From: Gymnodinialimonas ulvae
GTDB lineage: Bacteria > Pseudomonadota > Alphaproteobacteria > Rhodobacterales > Rhodobacteraceae
Length of the DNA stretch: 64,000 nt
NCBI RefSeq assembly: GCF_037543845.1
Contig: NZ_JBBIFX010000001.1
Coordinates: forward strand, 1,860,001-1,924,000
Reading direction: 5' to 3'
Of the stretch, positions 61,759 to 64,000 are shown piece by piece. A program made the position numbers and the translations under genes. Within the stretch, counting starts at the first letter, position 1. The number at the start of each line of letters is the position of its first letter. Below the pieces are notes generated by a model. It had not been told where the DNA came from. It searched no databases and worked only from the letters and a program-made list of their open reading frames with translations.

Positions 61759-63381
61759 ATGGAAACCCTGGCGGCTGATCTGAGGACGATGGTGCGCACG
61801 CCCCTTGAAGATGCGCATGTGACCGAAATACGGAAAATCGGGACCGAGCGTGTCGTGAAAGCGGGAGAGATCGTGCACCGGGCCGGTGACCCGACCACCG
61901 AGTTTTCCTACCTTCTGGACGGTGAGATGGAGGCCGTCGATCCGGCAACCGGTGGGCGCTATGGCGATGGGGCAAGCTTGGGGCCCACGCAATTCACCGG
62001 CGATATCGCTTTCCTGTCGGGCGGGGCGTACACGATGTCGCTGCGCGCGGTGCAGGACACGACCCTTTTGTGTGTCGAGCGGCCTGCGATGCTGGACCTG
62101 ATGGCGCGCATTCCCGAGATGTCGGACATCATCATCACCGTCTTTGCGGCGCGCCGGCGTGGCATGCTGGAGCGCGGGGCGTCGAACCTGACGCTGATCG
62201 GCGCCGAGGTGGACCGCAACATCCGGCAGATCGCGGCCTTTGCCGGGCGCAACCGGATTCCAGTGCGCATGCTGACCTTGGATGAGGCAGAGGCCGAGGC
62301 GGTGGCGCATGCCTGCGCGATTGCGCCCAATGCCCCGGCGGTGATCTTCGGCAAGGGCGAGCCGATCCCCGATCCCACGCCGGGAAAAATCGCCTCGCGG
62401 CTGGGGCTGGACCTGAGCTTTGCCGAAGACGAGTTGCATGACGTGTTGATCGTCGGCGGTGGCCCGGCGGGCGTGGCGGCGGCGGTTTATGCCGGATCGG
62501 AAGGGCTGAAAGCGCTGGTGGTGGAGGATCTGGCCATTGGCGGGCAAGCCGGAACCTCCAGCCGGATCGAGAATTACATGGGCTTTCCGACTGGCATCTC
62601 GGGCGCGGATCTGTGTTGGCGCGGAGAGGTTCAGGCGATGAAGTTCGGCACGCGCTTTGCCGTGCCGCGCCGCGCGGCGGGCCTGCACCGCAAGGACGAC
62701 GGCACGTTCCACGTGACGCTGGATGATGGCAGCGAAACCTGCGCCCGCGCATTGGTTGTGGCGACGGGCGTGCAGTATCGAAAGCTGCCCATCGCGCGAC
62801 TCGAAGAGTTCGAAAGCGCTGGCATCTACTATGCTGCCACCGACGTCGAAGCGCGCTACTGCCGCGACACGGAGGTTGTGGTGATCGGTGGCGGAAACTC
62901 CGCCGGGCAGGCCGCGATGTTCCTGAGCCGGACGGCCAAGCATGTGCATCTGCTGGTGCGTGGCGAAAGCCTGGCCGCGTCGATGTCGCGCTACCTGAGC
63001 GACCGGCTGGAGGCGCATCCGCGGATCACAATCCATTACCGCACGCAGATGACGGGCTGCCATGGCGATGCGGAAGTGCAAGCGGTCACGCTGCACTCTG
63101 CCGCCGATGGGCAGGATTGGCAGATCGATACGCGCGCCGTGTTTGTGATGGTGGGCGCAGCACCCAATACCGAATGGTTGTCGGGTCTGGTCGATCTCAA
63201 TGCGCAGGGATTTGTGAAAACCGGCGCGGATGTGGGACAATCGAGCGCCTATGCGACCGGCTGCCCGGGCATCTTTGCGGTGGGCGACGTGCGCGCGGGC
63301 AGCGTCAAGCGCGTGGCAAGTGCGGTGGGCGAAGGCTCCGTCGTGATCAGCCGGGTCTGGGATTATCTGAACGCGGAATAG
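61759..63381 (+). CDS. Cyclic nucleotide-binding domain fused to a thioredoxin-reductase-like flavoprotein
   Basis: A 540-residue protein that starts 4 bp after the ycjF stop. Residues 1 to about 130 are a cyclic nucleotide-binding fold (KAGEIVHRAGDPTTEFSYLLDGEMEAVDP; GDIAFLSGGAYTMSLRAVQDTTLLCVER). A thioredoxin-like linker region follows (RNRIPVRMLTLDEAEAEAVA). A TrxR-type FAD/NAD half starts near residue 228 (HDVLIVGGGPAGVAAAVYAGSEGLKALVVEDL), with EVVVIGGGNSAGQAAMFLSR and IFAVGDVRAG. The CxxC redox pair of thioredoxin reductase is missing. Confidence 0.9.
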   Translation: METLAADLRTMVRTPLEDAHVTEIRKIGTERVVKAGEIVHRAGDPTTEFSYLLDGEMEAVDPATGGRYGDGASLGPTQFTGDIAFLSGGAYTMSLRAVQDTTLLCVERPAMLDLMARIPEMSDIIITVFAARRRGMLERGASNLTLIGAEVDRNIRQIAAFAGRNRIPVRMLTLDEAEAEAVAHACAIAPNAPAVIFGKGEPIPDPTPGKIASRLGLDLSFAEDELHDVLIVGGGPAGVAAAVYAGSEGLKALVVEDLAIGGQAGTSSRIENYMGFPTGISGADLCWRGEVQAMKFGTRFAVPRRAAGLHRKDDGTFHVTLDDGSETCARALVVATGVQYRKLPIARLEEFESAGIYYAATDVEARYCRDTEVVVIGGGNSAGQAAMFLSRTAKHVHLLVRGESLAASMSRYLSDRLEAHPRITIHYRTQMTGCHGDAEVQAVTLHSAADGQDWQIDTRAVFVMVGAAPNTEWLSGLVDLNAQGFVKTGADVGQSSAYATGCPGIFAVGDVRAGSVKRVASAVGEGSVVISRVWDYLNAE

Positions 63382-63425
63382 CCGGCTGCTCTGGTGGGGG
63401 CGCGCGGGGCGTGGCATGCAAGGCC

Positions 63426-64000
63426 ATGGCACGTGACACCTCAGCCGACCGGCCGCTTCTGGGCATCTTGTTGATGTTCGGCTTTTGCGCGGTGATCCCC
63501 TTTGCCGACGCTTTGGCCAAGCTGTTGGGGAAGGATTTTCCCCTGTTCCAACTGATCGTCGTGCGGTTCTTCACACAGGCGCTGTTGTTCGCGCCGATGG
63601 CGATGATGGCGGGGGCGACCTTGTTTCCATCGCGGCGGGTCGTGGCGCTGACCGCGCTCAGGGCGGCGTTGCAGATCGCGGGGCTGTTGATGATGTTCTC
63701 GGCGCTGCGGTTGTTGCCACTGGCCGATGCGGTGGCGATTGCGTTTGTGATGCCGTTTCTGCTGCTGCTGCTGGGGCGCTTTTTCCTCGATGAAGAAGTC
63801 GGGCCGCGCCGGTTGATCGCCTGCGCGGTGGGGTTCATCGGCACCTTGATGGTGGTCCAGCCGAGCTTTGCCGCCGTTGGGTGGGCGGCCTTGTTGCCGA
63901 TGGGGGTGGCGGTGGTGTTTGCCTTCTTCATGCTGGTGACGCGAGCGATGGCGAAGGAGATTGACCCGCTGGCGTTGCAGGCCTCGTCCGGGTTGTTGGC
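63426..64000 (+). CDS. EamA/DMT-family permease (5' part, cut by the window end)
   Basis: The frame from the ATG at 63426 stays open to the last base. The first 190 or so residues give MARDTSADRPLLGILLMFGF, then hydrophobic helices typical of the drug/metabolite transporter superfamily: CAVIPFADALAKLLGKDFPLFQLIVVRFFTQALLFAPM; ALRLLPLADAVAIAFVMPFLLLLLGRFFLDEEVG. The motif DEEVGPRR (helix 4-5 loop) is usual. Substrate unknown. The C-terminal half lies beyond the window. Confidence 0.88.
   Translation, partial: MARDTSADRPLLGILLMFGFCAVIPFADALAKLLGKDFPLFQLIVVRFFTQALLFAPMAMMAGATLFPSRRVVALTALRAALQIAGLLMMFSALRLLPLADAVAIAFVMPFLLLLLGRFFLDEEVGPRRLIACAVGFIGTLMVVQPSFAAVGWAALLPMGVAVVFAFFMLVTRAMAKEIDPLALQASSGLL

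Noticed and set aside
61090..63432. 780-residue minus-strand open frame
   Set aside because: It lies opposite ycjF and the TrxR-like gene and is rich in His, Arg and Gln, the usual shadow of GC-rich coding sequence.

Overview
The window is a high-GC chromosomal segment from an alphaproteobacterium of the Rhodobacteraceae (Roseobacter-type). The sequence supports this through the nrdR/ribD and ribE-ribB-ribH-nusB arrangement on one strand, a heterotetrameric sarcosine oxidase operon (soxBDAG), an alphaproteobacterial SOS box (GTTC-N7-GTTC) in front of mmcB, a CtrA-like TTAA-N7-TTAA box, Tad pseudopilin genes, and several small families typical of this group. Nearly all genes are core-type chromosomal genes. 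I see no tRNA, rRNA, CRISPR array, prophage or intact insertion sequence.

Layout. 0-5 kb: a VOC protein, a small protein, an outer-membrane beta-barrel, SOS-type mmcB, a probable 6S RNA, and membrane/periplasmic proteins. 5-15.3 kb: riboflavin biosynthesis and nusB on the minus strand (nusB, ribH, ribB, two small genes, ribE; then ribD and nrdR), split by a plus-strand group 2 capsule cassette (kpsS, a Wza/KpsD-type export lipoprotein, kpsC). 15.4-22.3 kb: YjbQ, a DUF2161 nuclease-fold protein, rpmB, a small copper-handling pair, a low-molecular-weight phosphatase, phospholipid genes (acyltransferase and CdsA), and a ParB-like protein. 22.4-27.8 kb is the most accessory-looking part: three copies of a ~130-bp element with 13-bp terminal inverted repeats, an uncharacterised 390-aa protein, core lepA, and a low-GC two-gene unit (DUF5343-like plus TIGR02391/Ymh-like) that is a candidate anti-phage system. 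27.9-33 kb: an orphan BrnA-like antitoxin, an esterase, pirin and glutamate dehydrogenase. 33-36 kb: a TadG/TadE-type pseudopilin cluster. 36-41.2 kb: sarcosine oxidase. 41.2-46 kb: a Flp-pilin-like secreted protein, dnaG and rpoD (the macromolecular synthesis genes). 46-47.8 kb: a low-GC sulfotransferase-like gene, an AbrB-Doc toxin-antitoxin pair and an IMPACT-family protein. 48-50 kb: HlyU-, DCC- and DUF4166-family genes and meaB. 50-59 kb: hrpB, then a minus-strand run of truA, a flavoprotein-SelD fusion, a molybdenum-hydroxylase large subunit and a DUF2235 hydrolase. 59-64 kb: YcjX/YcjF, a cyclic-nucleotide-domain flavoprotein, and an EamA transporter cut by the window end.

Working together: RibB/RibH/RibE/RibD cover four riboflavin steps (no functional GTP cyclohydrolase II is visible); KpsS/KpsC would build the Kdo linker on the capsule lipid and the KpsD/Wza-like lipoprotein would export the chain; SoxBDAG demethylates sarcosine; DnaG and RpoD serve replication and transcription. 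The most novel leads are the DUF5343-TIGR02391 pair beside a mobile-looking repeat, the SelD fusion next to an orphan molybdenum hydroxylase large subunit, the foldable leader of kpsS, the two consensus DnaA boxes around ribD-nrdR, and the probable 6S RNA.
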